Source: Caballeronia hypogeia
GTDB taxonomy: Bacteria > Pseudomonadota > Gammaproteobacteria > Burkholderiales > Burkholderiaceae
Assembly (NCBI RefSeq): GCF_001544875.2
Contig: NZ_FCOA02000008.1
Coordinates: forward strand, 1 to 64,000
Direction of reading: 5' to 3'
Length of the DNA stretch: 64,000 nucleotides
Shown here: positions 36,512 through 45,861 of the stretch, one piece after another
Position numbering within the stretch: the first letter of the stretch is position 1
How the letters are laid out: the number at the start of each line of letters is the position of its first letter
The notes under the pieces: model-generated
Told to the model about the DNA's origin: nothing
Database searches by the model: none
The model's input: the letters and a program-made list of their open reading frames with translations, nothing else
Position numbers and translations under genes: made by a program

Positions 36512-38650
36512 TTACTGCTGCGGTTGCGTGGGTTCCGCCTGCTGCGCGCCTTCGTTCAGCAGCGCCTTCGCCGACAGACGCACGCGACCCTTTTCGTCCG
36601 TCTGGATGACCTTGACCTTCACGATCTGGCCTTCCTTCAGATAGTCGTTGATGTCCTTCACGCGCTCGTTGACGATCTCCGAGATATGCAGGAGACCGTC
36701 CTTGCCCGGCAGGATGTTCACGATCGCGCCGAAGTCGAGCAGCTTGAGCACCGGGCCTTCGTAGACCTGGCCCACTTCCACTTCAGCCGTGATGTTCTCG
36801 ATGCGCTTCTTCGCGTCGGCCATGCCTTCGGCGCTGGTGCTCGCGATCGTCACGACGCCGTCGTCCGAAATGTCGATGGTCGTGCCGGTCTCTTCCGTCA
36901 GCGCGCGAATCACCGAACCGCCCTTGCCGATCACGTCGCGGATCTTTTCCGGATTGATCTTGATGGTGATCATGCGCGGCGCGTAGTCCGACAGTTCCGT
37001 GTTCGTGTGCGGAACAGCGGCGGTCATCTTGCCGAGGATGTGCATGCGGCCTTCCTTCGCCTGCGCAAGCGCGACCTGCATGATTTCCTTCGTGATGCCC
37101 TGGATCTTGATGTCCATCTGCAGCGCCGTGACGCCTTGCGACGTGCCGGCCACCTTGAAGTCCATGTCGCCCAGGTGATCTTCGTCGCCGAGGATGTCGG
37201 TCAGAACCGCGAACTTGTTGCCTTCGAGGATCAGGCCCATCGCGATGCCCGCGACGTGCGCCTTCATCGGCACGCCGGCGTCCATCAGTGCGAGGCAGCC
37301 GCCGCACACCGATGCCATCGACGACGAACCGTTCGACTCGGTGATTTCCGACACGACGCGGATCGAGTAGCCGAACTCCTCGGCGCTCGGCAGGCACGCG
37401 ACCAGCGCGCGCTTGGCCAGACGGCCGTGGCCGATTTCACGACGCTTGGGCGAGCCGACGCGGCCGGTTTCGCCCGTCGCGAACGGCGGCATGTTGTAGT
37501 GGAGCATGAAGCGCTCGCGGTATTCGCCTTCGAGCGCGTCGATGTTCTGCTCGTCGCCCTTCGTGCCGAGCGTCGCGACGACCAGCGCCTGCGTCTCGCC
37601 GCGCGTGAACAGCGCGGAACCGTGGGTACGCGGCAACACGCCCGTGCGGATTTCGATCGGACGAACCGTGCGCGTGTCGCGGCCGTCGATACGCGGCTCG
37701 CCGTTCAGGATCTGCGTGCGGACGATCTTCGCTTCGATGTCGAACAGCACGTTGCCGACGGTCGCCTTGTCGGCGGCGACCGTGCCGCTCGCGGCGGCGT
37801 CTTCTTCGAGCTTCGCCGACGCCGCTGCGTACACTTCCTTAAGCTTGGCCGAACGCGCCGACTTGTTGCGCAACTGGTAAGCGGCTTCGAGTTCCGGCTT
37901 GGCGATTTCGGTCACGCGCGCGATCAGCGCTTCGTTCTTCGGCGCCGGCTGCCAGTCCCATTCGGGCTTGCCGCCTTCGCGCACGAGCTCATGGATCGCG
38001 TCGATGGCCGTCTGCATCTGATCGTGGCCGAACACGACCGCGCCGAGCATCACTTCTTCGGAAAGCTGCTGCGCTTCCGACTCGACCATCAGCACCGCGC
38101 GTTCCGTACCGGCGACGACCAGATCCAGCGCCGATTCCTTCATCTGCGGACGCGTCGGGTTCAGCACGTACTCGTTGTTGATGTAGGCGACGCGCGCAGC
38201 GCCCACCGGACCATTGAACGGCAGACCCGACACGGCCAATGCGGCCGACGCGCCGATCAGCGCGGGAATGTCAGCCGGGATTTCCGGGTTGAGCGACAGG
38301 ACGTGGATCACGACCTGCACTTCGTTATAGAAGCCTTCCGGGAAGAGCGGACGCAGCGGACGATCGATCAGACGCGAAATCAGCGTTTCGCCTTCCGACG
38401 GACGACCTTCGCGGCGGAAGAAGCCGCCCGGAATCTTGCCGGCGGCATAGGTCTTTTCGAGGTAATCGACGGTCAGGGGGAAAAAGTCCTGACCGGGCTT
38501 CGCGGTCTTTGCGCCGACGACGGTCGCGAGCACGACGGTATCTTCAATATCGACGATCACCGCGCCGCTCGCCTGACGAGCGATTTCACCCGTTTCCAGG
38601 CGGACGTTGTGTTGTCCCCACTTAAATTCTTTGACGATTTTATTGAACAT
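36512..38650 (-). CDS. pnp: Polyribonucleotide nucleotidyltransferase (PNPase)
   Basis: A 712-residue phosphorolytic 3'-5' exoribonuclease, core of the RNA degradosome. Two RNase PH domains (about 5-230 and 315-550) flank an alpha-helical linker. A KH domain has [17 protein letters not shown] near residue 563, and the S1 domain ([10 protein letters not shown]) lies near 650. Its length equals typical PNPases (about 711). It lies downstream of rpsO with a 373-bp gap containing the rpsO terminator and hairpins, as in E. coli where RNase III cuts the pnp leader. Confidence 0.97.
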   Translation of the reverse strand: MFNKIVKEFKWGQHNVRLETGEIARQASGAVIVDIEDTVVLATVVGAKTAKPGQDFFPLTVDYLEKTYAAGKIPGGFFRREGRPSEGETLISRLIDRPLRPLFPEGFYNEVQVVIHVLSLNPEIPADIPALIGASAALAVSGLPFNGPVGAARVAYINNEYVLNPTRPQMKESALDLVVAGTERAVLMVESEAQQLSEEVMLGAVVFGHDQMQTAIDAIHELVREGGKPEWDWQPAPKNEALIARVTEIAKPELEAAYQLRNKSARSAKLKEVYAAASAKLEEDAAASGTVAADKATVGNVLFDIEAKIVRTQILNGEPRIDGRDTRTVRPIEIRTGVLPRTHGSALFTRGETQALVVATLGTKGDEQNIDALEGEYRERFMLHYNMPPFATGETGRVGSPKRREIGHGRLAKRALVACLPSAEEFGYSIRVVSEITESNGSSSMASVCGGCLALMDAGVPMKAHVAGIAMGLILEGNKFAVLTDILGDEDHLGDMDFKVAGTSQGVTALQMDIKIQGITKEIMQVALAQAKEGRMHILGKMTAAVPHTNTELSDYAPRMITIKINPEKIRDVIGKGGSVIRALTEETGTTIDISDDGVVTIASTSAEGMADAKKRIENITAEVEVGQVYEGPVLKLLDFGAIVNILPGKDGLLHISEIVNERVKDINDYLKEGQIVKVKVIQTDEKGRVRLSAKALLNEGAQQAEPTQPQQ

Positions 38651-38760
38651 TGCGGCTCCTTACGTTGCGCCGCGCCGCTCGATGAATGTTGCTGGCCAAT
38701 CGAGACGGCGCTGACTTTGGGCGGTCGCGGGCCACGCTTGAGAGGTGTGTTATTTATGCC

Positions 38761-38859
38761 ATTCCAGCGCGCCGCGCGAACGATGCACGCACCGCGCTGG
38801 AATGACACAAAGCTCTGCCGCGAGGCCGGACCGGGTGTCGAACCGGATGACTTATCCGG
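38761..38859 (-). promoter_or_regulatory. Structured pnp leader (two hairpins)
   Basis: In the 373-bp region between pnp and rpsO, two perfect inverted repeats can fold in the minus-strand transcript. These are CCGGAT/ATCCGG (38843-38859) and ATTCCAGCGCG/CGCGCTGGAAT (38761-38803, 21-nt loop). The second is an 11-bp duplex about 110 nt before the pnp ATG. E. coli pnp carries a leader duplex cut by RNase III for autoregulation; the same role here is inferred from position. The rest of the gap has no gene that I can see. Confidence 0.55.
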
Positions 38860-38942
38860 GTAAATCCATGAACTGCTGAAAACCAGCTACGATGTGCCGA
38901 GCGCCGAAAACGCGATCGGGCACCACTTCGCGACCAGAACGT

Positions 38943-38986
38943 ACAAAAACAAAGTGCCTGCATCAGCGAACTGACACAGGCACTTC
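38943..38986 (-). terminator. rpsO terminator
   Basis: Minus-strand hairpin: AAGTGCCTG stem (38977-38985 pairing 38952-38960) extended through a TTCG tetraloop, followed by TGTTTTTG. It lies 38 bp past the rpsO stop. Confidence 0.88.
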
Positions 38987-39023
38987 TTTAGAACGTTGGC
39001 CGCGAAGCCACGTTACGCGCCAC

Positions 39024-39293
39024 TTACTTGCGCAGACCCAGCTTCTCGATCAGCGAGCGATAACGATCTGCGTCCTTGCCCTTCAGGTAGTCGAGCAGCT
39101 TGCGACGGCGGCTCACCATGCGCAGCAGGCCGCGGCGGCTATGGTGATCCTTCGAGTGCGACTTGAAGTGGACGGTCAGTTCGTTGATGCGGCTCGTGAG
39201 CAGTGCAACTTGCACTTCGGGGGAGCCGGTGTCGTTGGCGCCGCGGGCGTATTCTGCGACGATGTCGGACTTCTTGATTTCTGCTACGGACAT
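39024..39293 (-). CDS. rpsO: 30S ribosomal protein S15
   Basis: An 89-residue ribosomal protein, the normal length for S15. It binds the central domain of 16S rRNA near helices 20-22 and is an early assembly protein. The [25 protein letters not shown] core is characteristic. The start ([12 protein letters not shown]) has AAGGAAAAG six bases upstream. It has its own extended -10 promoter (39420-39428) and terminator. In E. coli S15 represses its own mRNA; a similar mechanism is possible here but not demonstrated. Confidence 0.98.
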   Translation of the reverse strand: MSVAEIKKSDIVAEYARGANDTGSPEVQVALLTSRINELTVHFKSHSKDHHSRRGLLRMVSRRRKLLDYLKGKDADRYRSLIEKLGLRK

Positions 39294-39419
39294 TTGCTTT
39301 TCCTTTGATACAGACAGGCGGTCACGGAAGAAAGGCCGTGCCGTGGGTTTTCCAGTTCACATTTCGCCTCGATTATTCCGTTGGATCAATCCGCCGGCGC
39401 AACCGAAAACGAAGCGGTG

Positions 39420-39428
39420 ATTATAGCA
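39420..39428 (-). promoter_or_regulatory. Extended -10 promoter of rpsO
   Basis: The minus strand reads TGCTATAAT: consensus -10 TATAAT (39420-39425) with the extended TGn motif (39426-39428), while the -35 region is poor. It gives a 5' leader of roughly 120 nt before rpsO. Confidence 0.7.
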
Positions 39429-39453
39429 CACACCCAGCTGACTAAGATACCGC

Positions 39454-40743
39454 CTACCGCGTCGGACGCGTCATGCGGCAAGTCGTCGGCGGGACGGTCT
39501 TGTCGGCGGGAACGGCGAGCAAGGTCCGAAAGCCGAAGCCCGAGCCTTCGTTGTCGAACTTCACGCCTGGCGCGCCCGCGCGGTCCATCTCTATTACGTA
39601 AAGGGGCTGGATCGTCTGATGATCGCCGGCGCGCACGCTCATCGCGTGGAAGCGCTCGCCGTCGAACTTCATGCCTTCCAGCGTCCGCGCCACCGCGAGC
39701 GGGTCCGCGCTGCCCGCGCGCGTCATCGCGGCGGCGAGCATTTCGACCATCAGCGGCATGCGCGCGACCAGATAGTCGTCGGCGGGAGCCGGATAGCGCG
39801 CGCGAAACGCTTGATAGTAGGCGTCGGACGCCGCGCCGCCCGCGTTGGGGTGCCAGTCCGCGACGGCGATCACGCGCTTCACGCCCGCATCGCCCAGCGC
39901 GGCCGGTGCACCCAGGCTATTGCCGTAGAACGTGTAGAACTTCGTGTCGAGCCCCTGCTCGCGCGCCGCCTTCACGAGCAACGTCAGATCGTTGCCCCAG
40001 TTTCCCGTGATGACCGCATCCGCCCCGCTCGCCCGGATTTTCGCGATGTAAGGGGCGAAATCCTTCACGCGGCCGATCGGATGAAACTCGTCGCCCGCGA
40101 TCACGACGTCCGGCCGCCTTTCCTTGAGCGCGCGTTGCGCCTCGCGGCTCACGTCGTGGCCGAAGCTGTAATCCTGATTCAGCAGATAGACCTTTTTTAC
40201 CGCGCGATCGGCCTTGAGCGCGTCGGCAAGCGCGTCCATGCGCATGCCGGCATGCGCGTCGAAGCGGAAGTGCCAGAAGCTGCACGCGTCGTTGGTGAGT
40301 GCGGGATCGTCGGCCGAATAGTTCAGGAACACCACGCGATGATCCGGCTCGCGCGCGTTCTGCTTGTCGATGGCCGCCACGAGCGCCGCCGCCGCCGCCG
40401 AGCTGTTGCCCTGCATGACGAAGCCGATTTTCTCGTCGATCGCCGCGCGCAGTTGCACGAGACTCGCCTCGCTGCTGCCTTTGCCGTCGAGCACGACGAG
40501 CTGCAGCGGATGCACGCCGTCCGCGAGCTTCACGCCGCCTTGCGCATTCACGCGCTCGACGCCGAAGCGCAGATTGCGCTCGACCATCGCGCCGGCGTTC
40601 GCGAACGGACCGGACATGCCTTCGATCAGCGCCAGTTTCACGGGCGGAAGATCGGCTGCGTGGGCCGCCATCGAAAACACGCAGCACGCCAATGCCGTCA
40701 AACGCAGCCATCGCGCCGCGCGCGCGCCGATTCCTTTGCTCAT
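39454..40743 (-). CDS. ABC transporter substrate-binding protein, LivK/branched-chain amino acid type
   Basis: A 429-residue periplasmic protein of the type I Leu/Ile/Val-binding fold. An N-terminal signal peptide (hydrophobic LTALACCVFSMAAHA) is cleaved near residue 29. The LALIEGMSGPFANAGAMV opening is typical of LivK-like proteins, and the FxxDAHAGMRMDALA and GNWGNDLTLLVKAA segments lie in the second lobe. No permease or ATPase subunits are adjacent, so it is an orphan component. Related orphan proteins bind amino acids, aromatic acids or amides; the ligand here is unknown. It lies 30 bp upstream of the rpsO promoter region. Confidence 0.85.
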   Translation of the reverse strand: MSKGIGARAARWLRLTALACCVFSMAAHAADLPPVKLALIEGMSGPFANAGAMVERNLRFGVERVNAQGGVKLADGVHPLQLVVLDGKGSSEASLVQLRAAIDEKIGFVMQGNSSAAAAALVAAIDKQNAREPDHRVVFLNYSADDPALTNDACSFWHFRFDAHAGMRMDALADALKADRAVKKVYLLNQDYSFGHDVSREAQRALKERRPDVVIAGDEFHPIGRVKDFAPYIAKIRASGADAVITGNWGNDLTLLVKAAREQGLDTKFYTFYGNSLGAPAALGDAGVKRVIAVADWHPNAGGAASDAYYQAFRARYPAPADDYLVARMPLMVEMLAAAMTRAGSADPLAVARTLEGMKFDGERFHAMSVRAGDHQTIQPLYVIEMDRAGAPGVKFDNEGSGFGFRTLLAVPADKTVPPTTCRMTRPTR

Positions 40744-40940
40744 GAAAAATTCCTGCCAGTCCGATGGAAGCGCGGATCATAGGCCGCGCGCCGCCGCGGA
40801 CGCAAGTGGCCATTGACGACACTTCGGAGCGAATGCCGCAGCGTATCGGAGAATGATTTATCCGCCGTGCGTGTCAAAATCACAGGAAACATCGAATAAC
40901 GATCCTCGCTATCGCGAGAAATCAGCAAGTGGAGGCCTGC

Positions 40941-41456
40941 ATGCCGCATCAACTCACATCCCTGCGCGCGATGCTCGCGTGCGCGGGCGCCGCGCTTCTG
41001 CTGTGCGCCTGCGCGCAGCCGTGGCAGAACTATCAAGCAGGCGCCGATGTATCGACGATCACCGCGCGCCTCGGACCGCCGCTCGAAGTCTACGATCTGC
41101 CCAACGGCGGCAAGCGCCTGATGTGGCCGACCCAGCCGCTCGGCGAAACCACCACCGCCGCGGACATCGACGCCGCCGGAAAAATCGTCAACGTGCGCCA
41201 GGTGCTCGAAGAGAACGAGCTCTATAAGGCGCAGATCGGCACCTGGACGAAGAAGGACGTGTTGGTCAACTTCGGCCGGCCGGTCGAAACTTCATATTTC
41301 CCGTTGATGAAGCGCGAAGTCTGGACCTATCGCTACATGGAAGCGAACATCTGGTATCTGATGTACAACTTCTATTTCGACGATCAGGGCATCCTTCGCA
41401 TGACGCAGAAGACGCCCGATCCGCTCCACGATCCCGATCGGCGCAACCTTTTCTGA
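40941..41456 (+). CDS. Small lipoprotein
   Basis: A 171-residue predicted lipoprotein. The ATG at 40941 has GTGGAGG six to twelve bases upstream, so the in-frame GTG at 40929 is part of the ribosome site. A signal peptide with lipobox LCAC puts the likely lipidated cysteine at residue 24. The mature protein contains SmpA/BamE-like features: two short repeats of the form 'I-x-A-R-L-G-P-P...V-Y-D' and 'V-L-V-N-F-G-R-P-V-E', as in outer-membrane assembly lipoproteins. I do not recognise a specific family. It ends at a bidirectional terminator shared with leuA. Confidence 0.78.
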   Translation: MPHQLTSLRAMLACAGAALLLCACAQPWQNYQAGADVSTITARLGPPLEVYDLPNGGKRLMWPTQPLGETTTAADIDAAGKIVNVRQVLEENELYKAQIGTWTKKDVLVNFGRPVETSYFPLMKREVWTYRYMEANIWYLMYNFYFDDQGILRMTQKTPDPLHDPDRRNLF

Positions 41457-41473
41457 TCCGAAAGCGCCGTGCA

Positions 41474-41508
41474 TGAAAAAAACCCTCTCGCGAGGGCTTT
41501 TTTCTTCG
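41474..41508. terminator. Bidirectional terminator between lipoprotein gene and leuA
   Basis: The stem CCCTC/GAGGG (41483-41487 with 41492-41496) is flanked by seven A's and six T's, so it can stop transcription from both sides. Confidence 0.8.
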
Positions 41509-41521
41509 TTCGAGGCGCCGG

Positions 41522-43066
41522 TCAAAGCTGCGGATTCAGCTTCTCGACCTTCGAATGCAGCTTGTTCAGCGCAGCGATGTACGCCTTGGCCGACGCCGCG
41601 ACGATATCCGGGTCCGTGCCCACGCCGTTCACGATACGCCCGCTCTTCGACAGACGCACCGTCACCTCGCCCTGCGCCTGCGTGCCGGTCGTGATCGCGT
41701 TGACCGAGTACAGCACCAGTTCCGCGCCGCTTTCCACCTTCGATTCGATCGCGTGCAACGTCGCATCGACCGGGCCGTTACCGCCCGCCTCGCCCGTGAC
41801 TTCGGTGCCTTCGACCGCGAACACGACCTTCGCCTGCGGCTGTTCGCCGGTCTCCGAATGCTGCTTCATCGACACGAAGCGGAAGTGCTCCTTCGCCTGC
41901 GCTTCGGCGGACTCCTCGGAGACGATCTGCATGATGTCTTCGTCGAAGATTTCGGCCTTGCGGTCGGCGAGATCCTTGAAGCGCGCGAAGGCGGCGTTCA
42001 CGTCGGCTTCGGATTCGAGCGTCACGCCCAGTTCTTCGAGACGCTGCTTGAACGCGTTGCGGCCCGACAGCTTGCCGAGCACGATCTTGTTCGCGCTCCA
42101 GCCCACGTCTTCCGCGCGCATGATCTCGTAGGTGTCGCGCGCCTTCAGCACGCCGTCCTGGTGGATGCCCGATGCGTGCGCAAAGGCGTTCGCGCCGACC
42201 ACCGCCTTGTTCGGCTGCACGACGAAGCCGGTGATCTGCGACACGAGCTTGGAAGTCGGCACGATCTGCGACGTGTCGATGCCGAGATCGAGTCCGAAGT
42301 AATCCTTGCGCGTCTTCACCGACATCACGATCTCTTCGAGCGAAGTATTGCCCGCACGCTCGCCCAGACCGTTGATCGTGCATTCGACCTGCCGCGCACC
42401 GCCGATCTGCACGCCCGCGAGCGAGTTCGCCACCGCCATGCCGAGATCGTCGTGACAATGCACGGACCAGATCGCCTTGTCGGAGTTGGGCACGCGCTCG
42501 CGCAGCGTCTTGACGAGATTGCCGTAGAGTTCCGGCACGCCATAGCCGACCGTATCGGCGATATTGATGGTACGCGCGCCTTCGTCGATCACCGCTTCGA
42601 GCACGCGGCACAGATAGTCGATGTCCGAGCGGCTGCCGTCTTCCGGCGAGAACTCGACGTCATCGGTGAACTTGCGCGCGAAGCGCACGGCGAGGCGCGC
42701 CTGGTCGTAGACCTGCTCCGGCGTCATGCGCAGCTTCTTCTCCATGTGCAGCGCCGAAGTGGCGATGAAAGTGTGGATGCGGAACTGGCCGGCGGGCTTC
42801 AGCGCGTCGGCGGCGCGCTGAATGTCCTTGTCGTTGGCGCGCGCGAGCGAGCAGACCGTGCTGTCTTTCACAAGCGAGGCGATCGTTTGGATCGCGTCGA
42901 AATCGCCATTCGAACTGGCAGCGAAGCCCGCTTCGATCACGTCGACTTTCATGCGCTCCAGTTGCTTCGCGATGCGGATTTTCTCTTCCTTCGTCATCGA
43001 CGCGCCGGGGGACTGCTCGCCATCACGCAAGGTGGTGTCGAAAATGATCAACTTGTCTGCTGCCAT
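41522..43066 (-). CDS. leuA: 2-isopropylmalate synthase
   Basis: A 514-residue enzyme that condenses acetyl-CoA with 2-oxoisovalerate, the first committed step of leucine synthesis. The catalytic HMGL-like TIM barrel starts with the [16 protein letters not shown] motif (near residue 9), and the metal-binding HCHDDLGMA lies near 205. The C-terminal LeuA dimer domain (about 395-505) binds leucine for feedback inhibition. The ATG is at 43066. A 225-nt leader upstream encodes a leucine-rich peptide (43206-43292), pointing to leucine-responsive attenuation. It is monocistronic, ending in a terminator. Confidence 0.97.
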   Translation of the reverse strand: MAADKLIIFDTTLRDGEQSPGASMTKEEKIRIAKQLERMKVDVIEAGFAASSNGDFDAIQTIASLVKDSTVCSLARANDKDIQRAADALKPAGQFRIHTFIATSALHMEKKLRMTPEQVYDQARLAVRFARKFTDDVEFSPEDGSRSDIDYLCRVLEAVIDEGARTINIADTVGYGVPELYGNLVKTLRERVPNSDKAIWSVHCHDDLGMAVANSLAGVQIGGARQVECTINGLGERAGNTSLEEIVMSVKTRKDYFGLDLGIDTSQIVPTSKLVSQITGFVVQPNKAVVGANAFAHASGIHQDGVLKARDTYEIMRAEDVGWSANKIVLGKLSGRNAFKQRLEELGVTLESEADVNAAFARFKDLADRKAEIFDEDIMQIVSEESAEAQAKEHFRFVSMKQHSETGEQPQAKVVFAVEGTEVTGEAGGNGPVDATLHAIESKVESGAELVLYSVNAITTGTQAQGEVTVRLSKSGRIVNGVGTDPDIVAASAKAYIAALNKLHSKVEKLNPQL

Positions 43067-43151
43067 GTTGGGCTCCAGTGGGGAGATTTATCGATTGTTG
43101 GAAATTTCGAGGCCGAAATAACGATAAGGCAAAAGGGAATTCGGGTGTTCG

Positions 43152-43252
43152 CGCCACCGCTGGCGTCGAAAACCTGAGAGACGAGCAGACGGGAGGCGAG
43201 ACGAATCAGCGCGGTAGGCGCGCTAGTAGCGATAGTGCGCGTAGCAGCGCAC
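43152..43252 (-). promoter_or_regulatory. leuA leader hairpins (candidate attenuation structures)
   Basis: Minus-strand RNA of the leader can form three stems: GTGCGC/GCGCAC (43235-43252), AGCGCG/CGCGCT (43208-43224) and CGCCA/TGGCG (43152-43165). The first two lie across the CTA codons, so a stalled ribosome would melt them. No stem is followed by a clear T run, so the mechanism may be Rho-dependent or translational rather than a classical terminator; this is inference. Confidence 0.5.
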
Positions 43253-43292
43253 CAGCCGGGAACAGCGAGAAGGGGAGCGGAGAAAAATTCAT
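43206..43292 (-). CDS. Leucine-rich leader peptide of leuA (attenuator)
   Basis: A 28-residue ORF that is too short for ordinary gene finding: MNFSPLPFSLFPAGALLRAL followed by SLLARLPR, then TGA. Eight of 28 residues are Leu and five use CTA, normally a rare codon in such GC-rich genomes (CTA at 43242, 43233, 43227, 43224 and 43215). A Leu codon-rich ORF upstream of leuA is the hallmark of attenuator peptides: scarce charged leucyl-tRNA stalls the ribosome and changes RNA folding. The ATG lies about at the predicted transcription start, so it is probably translated from a leaderless mRNA. No ribosome site is visible upstream. Confidence 0.85.
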   Translation of the reverse strand: MNFSPLPFSLFPAGALLRALSLLARLPR

Positions 43293-43298
43293 TCGAAA

Positions 43299-43327
43299 AC
43301 TATAGCGGCTTTCGAATGCGCGTGCAA
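43299..43327 (-). promoter_or_regulatory. Promoter of leuA leader
   Basis: Minus strand: -35 TTGCAC (43322-43327) and -10 TATAGT (43299-43304), spacer exactly 17 bp. Six bases separate the -10 box from the ATG of the leader peptide at 43292, so transcription should start on or beside that ATG. Confidence 0.78.
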
Positions 43328-43404
43328 TCAGGCTTTCCTGGGTTTTCCGATAGAGGCGATTGACTTGCATTCGCCACATTCGCGCGTAGGTCGGACGCAG
43401 AAAT

Positions 43405-43438
43405 GCAAAAAGCCCGCGTCCCGAGGGAGGCAGGCTTT
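43405..43438 (-). terminator. Terminator of NlpC/P60 gene
   Basis: On the minus strand AAGCCTGC...GCGGGCTT (one G-U pair) is followed by TTTTTG. It lies about 20 bp past the stop of the C40 peptidase gene. Confidence 0.72.
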
Positions 43439-43458
43439 TCGTTCGGAACCGCTTGCGT

Positions 43459-44115
43459 TCAGTAACCGCCGATCGAAGCGCTCACGCGCTGACGTAGATC
43501 CGAGTTGTCGTTGAACTGCGCGTTCTCGATCCGGCGCGCGCCAGTGAAACGCTTTTCCCAGTAGCCGTCTTCCATGTCGTCGACGCGGATCGTGCTGCCG
43601 GTGGACGGCGAATGCACGAACTTGTTGTCGCCGATATAGATGCCGACGTGCGAGAACGAGCGGCGCATCGTGTTGAAGAACACGAGGTCGCCCGGCTTCA
43701 GTTCACTCACGGCGACCTTCTCGCCGACGCGGCTCATTTCCTCGGCGCGGCGCGGCAAGGTCATGCCGAGCGTGTCTTGGAAAACGTAGCGCACGAAGCC
43801 GCTGCAATCGAGGCCCGAGTCGGGGGAATTGCCACCCCAGCGATAACGCACGCCGATCATGTTGAGCGCGCCGACGACCACGTCGCCCGCCTTGCTCGCC
43901 ACGCCCGACAGAAACGACTTCGCGCCGCCCGTATTGCTGGCGGCGTCTGCGTTCGCGGCATCACTGGATCTGGAGGAAAAAATGCCGCTGTTAGCATTTT
44001 GGCTGCTACTGCTGACTTCGTCGGCGAACGCGCCGGAAGTTGTTGTCATCAGGAGGCCGATTAACATGCCCGCGGCTGCGCGCGCGCATGTCTGAGTCAA
44101 CGTTAGTGGCTGCAT
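43459..44115 (-). CDS. C40 family peptidase (NlpC/P60 cell-wall hydrolase)
   Basis: A 218-residue protein with a signal peptide (hydrophobic core about 12-30, cleavage near AFA-DEV). A Ser/Ala/Asn-rich linker (35-65) leads to an NlpC/P60 domain. The catalytic Cys is C104 (LDCSGF), the catalytic His H156 (SHVGIYIG) and the third polar residue H168 (KFVHSPS). Such enzymes cleave the D-Glu-mDAP bond of peptidoglycan stem peptides in the periplasm. Its promoter at 44178-44206 is well formed, in an AT-rich upstream region. Confidence 0.9.
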   Translation of the reverse strand: MQPLTLTQTCARAAAGMLIGLLMTTTSGAFADEVSSSSQNANSGIFSSRSSDAANADAASNTGGAKSFLSGVASKAGDVVVGALNMIGVRYRWGGNSPDSGLDCSGFVRYVFQDTLGMTLPRRAEEMSRVGEKVAVSELKPGDLVFFNTMRRSFSHVGIYIGDNKFVHSPSTGSTIRVDDMEDGYWEKRFTGARRIENAQFNDNSDLRQRVSASIGGY

Positions 44116-44177
44116 CGGTCGGTAGGTTTTACAATTAAAGACTGAAAAATCAGGGAGATACGTGAAAGTTTGGAAGG

Positions 44178-44206
44178 ATACTAGCTACAAAGTATTTAAC
44201 TGTCAA
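44178..44206 (-). promoter_or_regulatory. Promoter of C40 peptidase gene
   Basis: Minus strand: consensus -35 TTGACA (44201-44206) and -10 TAGTAT (44178-44183) with a 17-bp spacer. It gives a 5' leader of about 55 nt. The surrounding 44116-44262 gap is markedly AT-rich compared with the genes. Confidence 0.85.
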
Positions 44207-44262
44207 AAGAAATAGAAAAATACAATTGAGATGGGCACCCAATTGGCGAAAAAGAAAGATTT

Positions 44263-45861
44263 TTAGGATTCAAGGGCTGCTTTCAGAAGCTTTCTTGTGT
44301 ATTCGTCGGACGGGTTTGCAAAAATCTTCTCCGCCTCACCCGCTTCCACGACAATTCCATCCCGCATCACCGCGACGCGATGCGCCATGGCACCGATCAC
44401 CTGCAAGTCGTGGCTGATGAATACGTAGCCCAGATTGTGTTTCTTCTGAATGTCGGCGAGCAGCGCAAGTACTTGAGTCTGAATGGAAACATCGAGCGCG
44501 CTGGTCGGCTCGTCGAGAATCAGGATGCTCGGTTCCAGCACGAGTGCCCGCGCAATCGCGATGCGCTGACGCTGTCCACCCGAGAACTCGTGCGGATATC
44601 GCGCGAGCGCCGCGCGATCCAGGCCGACCTCTTTCAACACCGCGATCACCCTGGCGCGGCGCGCGACGGCGTCCATTTCCGGCCGATGCAGTTCCAGCCC
44701 CTCCCCGACGATCCGCTCGACCGTCTGACGCGGCGACAGGGAACTGAAAGGGTCTTGAAACACCACTTGCAGATTCGAGCGCAGCACGGTTTTTTCGCGC
44801 CCGCGAAAATCGCCGAGCGCGCGGCCCTGGAACTGCACCGCGCCGTTCGAGATGCGCTGCAGGCCGAGCAGCGCCATCGCGAGCGTGGATTTTCCCGAGC
44901 CCGATTCCCCGACGATGCCGAGCGTCTCACCCTGCCTCACGGTCAGCGTGACGTCATGCACGGCCTTGAAGCGGCCGCGCCGGAACCAGCCCTCGACGCC
45001 CGGCAGGCGCGTCGGGTAGTCGACGGACACCTGTTTCGCATCCAGCAGCACGGGCGCGATCGGCAGCACCGGCAGCACGGCGCGCTGCGGCTTGCTCGCC
45101 AGCAGACGCGTCGTGTACGGATGCTGCGGCGACGTGAAAATCTGCTCGACCGCCCCGCTTTCGACCAGCGCGCCCTTCTCCATCACCGCGACGCGTTGCG
45201 CGAAGCGCCGCACGAGATTCAGGTCGTGCGTGATCAGCAGCACCGCCATGCCGCGCTTCTGCGCCTCATCGCGCTGCAATTCCAGCAGCAATTCGACGAT
45301 CTGCGCGCGGATCGTCACGTCGAGCGCGGTGGTGGGCTCGTCGGCGAGCAAGAGGCGCGGCCGGCACGCGAGCGCCATCGCGATCATCACGCGCTGGCGC
45401 TGTCCGCCCGACAACTGGTGCGGATAGCTGTCCACGCGCCGCCCCGGCTCCGTGATGCCCGTGCGCGCGAGCAGCGCGATCGCCCGTTGCCGCGCCTCGC
45501 GCGGGCTGGCGCCGTCGTGGAGCCGGATCGTCTCGCCGATCTGGTCGCCGACCGTGTAGAGCGGATTGAGCGCGGTCATCGGCTCCTGGAAGATCATCGC
45601 GATGTCGCTGCCGCGCAGGCCGCGCATCTCACGTTCGCTCTTCGCGAGGAGATCGTCGCCTTCGAAGCGGATCGAGCCGGAAAGCTCCGCGTCGCGCAAA
45701 AGGCGCAGGATCGAGAGCGCGGTCACGCTCTTGCCAGAGCCCGACTCGCCGACGAGCGCCACGCGTTCGCCCGTGCGAATCTCCAGATTGACGCCATCGA
45801 CGGCGAGCGTGTCGCCGAAACGCACGCGCAGTTCTTCGATCGAAAGCAGCGGCGCGCTCAC
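44263..45861 (-). CDS. yejF: ABC transporter ATP-binding protein, YejF-type (fused double ATPase)
   Basis: A 532-residue protein with two ABC ATPase domains in tandem (about 5-255 and 280-525). Each has a Walker A (GESGSGKS) and signature (LSGGQRQR in the first, FSGGQRQR in the second). It powers the YejABEF importer, which takes up oligopeptides and microcin C-like compounds. Start: GTG at 45861 overlapping the yejE stop (GTGA), with GGAGG just upstream. The longer frame to 45990 is inside yejE. Confidence 0.92.
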   Translation of the reverse strand: MSAPLLSIEELRVRFGDTLAVDGVNLEIRTGERVALVGESGSGKSVTALSILRLLRDAELSGSIRFEGDDLLAKSEREMRGLRGSDIAMIFQEPMTALNPLYTVGDQIGETIRLHDGASPREARQRAIALLARTGITEPGRRVDSYPHQLSGGQRQRVMIAMALACRPRLLLADEPTTALDVTIRAQIVELLLELQRDEAQKRGMAVLLITHDLNLVRRFAQRVAVMEKGALVESGAVEQIFTSPQHPYTTRLLASKPQRAVLPVLPIAPVLLDAKQVSVDYPTRLPGVEGWFRRGRFKAVHDVTLTVRQGETLGIVGESGSGKSTLAMALLGLQRISNGAVQFQGRALGDFRGREKTVLRSNLQVVFQDPFSSLSPRQTVERIVGEGLELHRPEMDAVARRARVIAVLKEVGLDRAALARYPHEFSGGQRQRIAIARALVLEPSILILDEPTSALDVSIQTQVLALLADIQKKHNLGYVFISHDLQVIGAMAHRVAVMRDGIVVEAGEAEKIFANPSDEYTRKLLKAALES

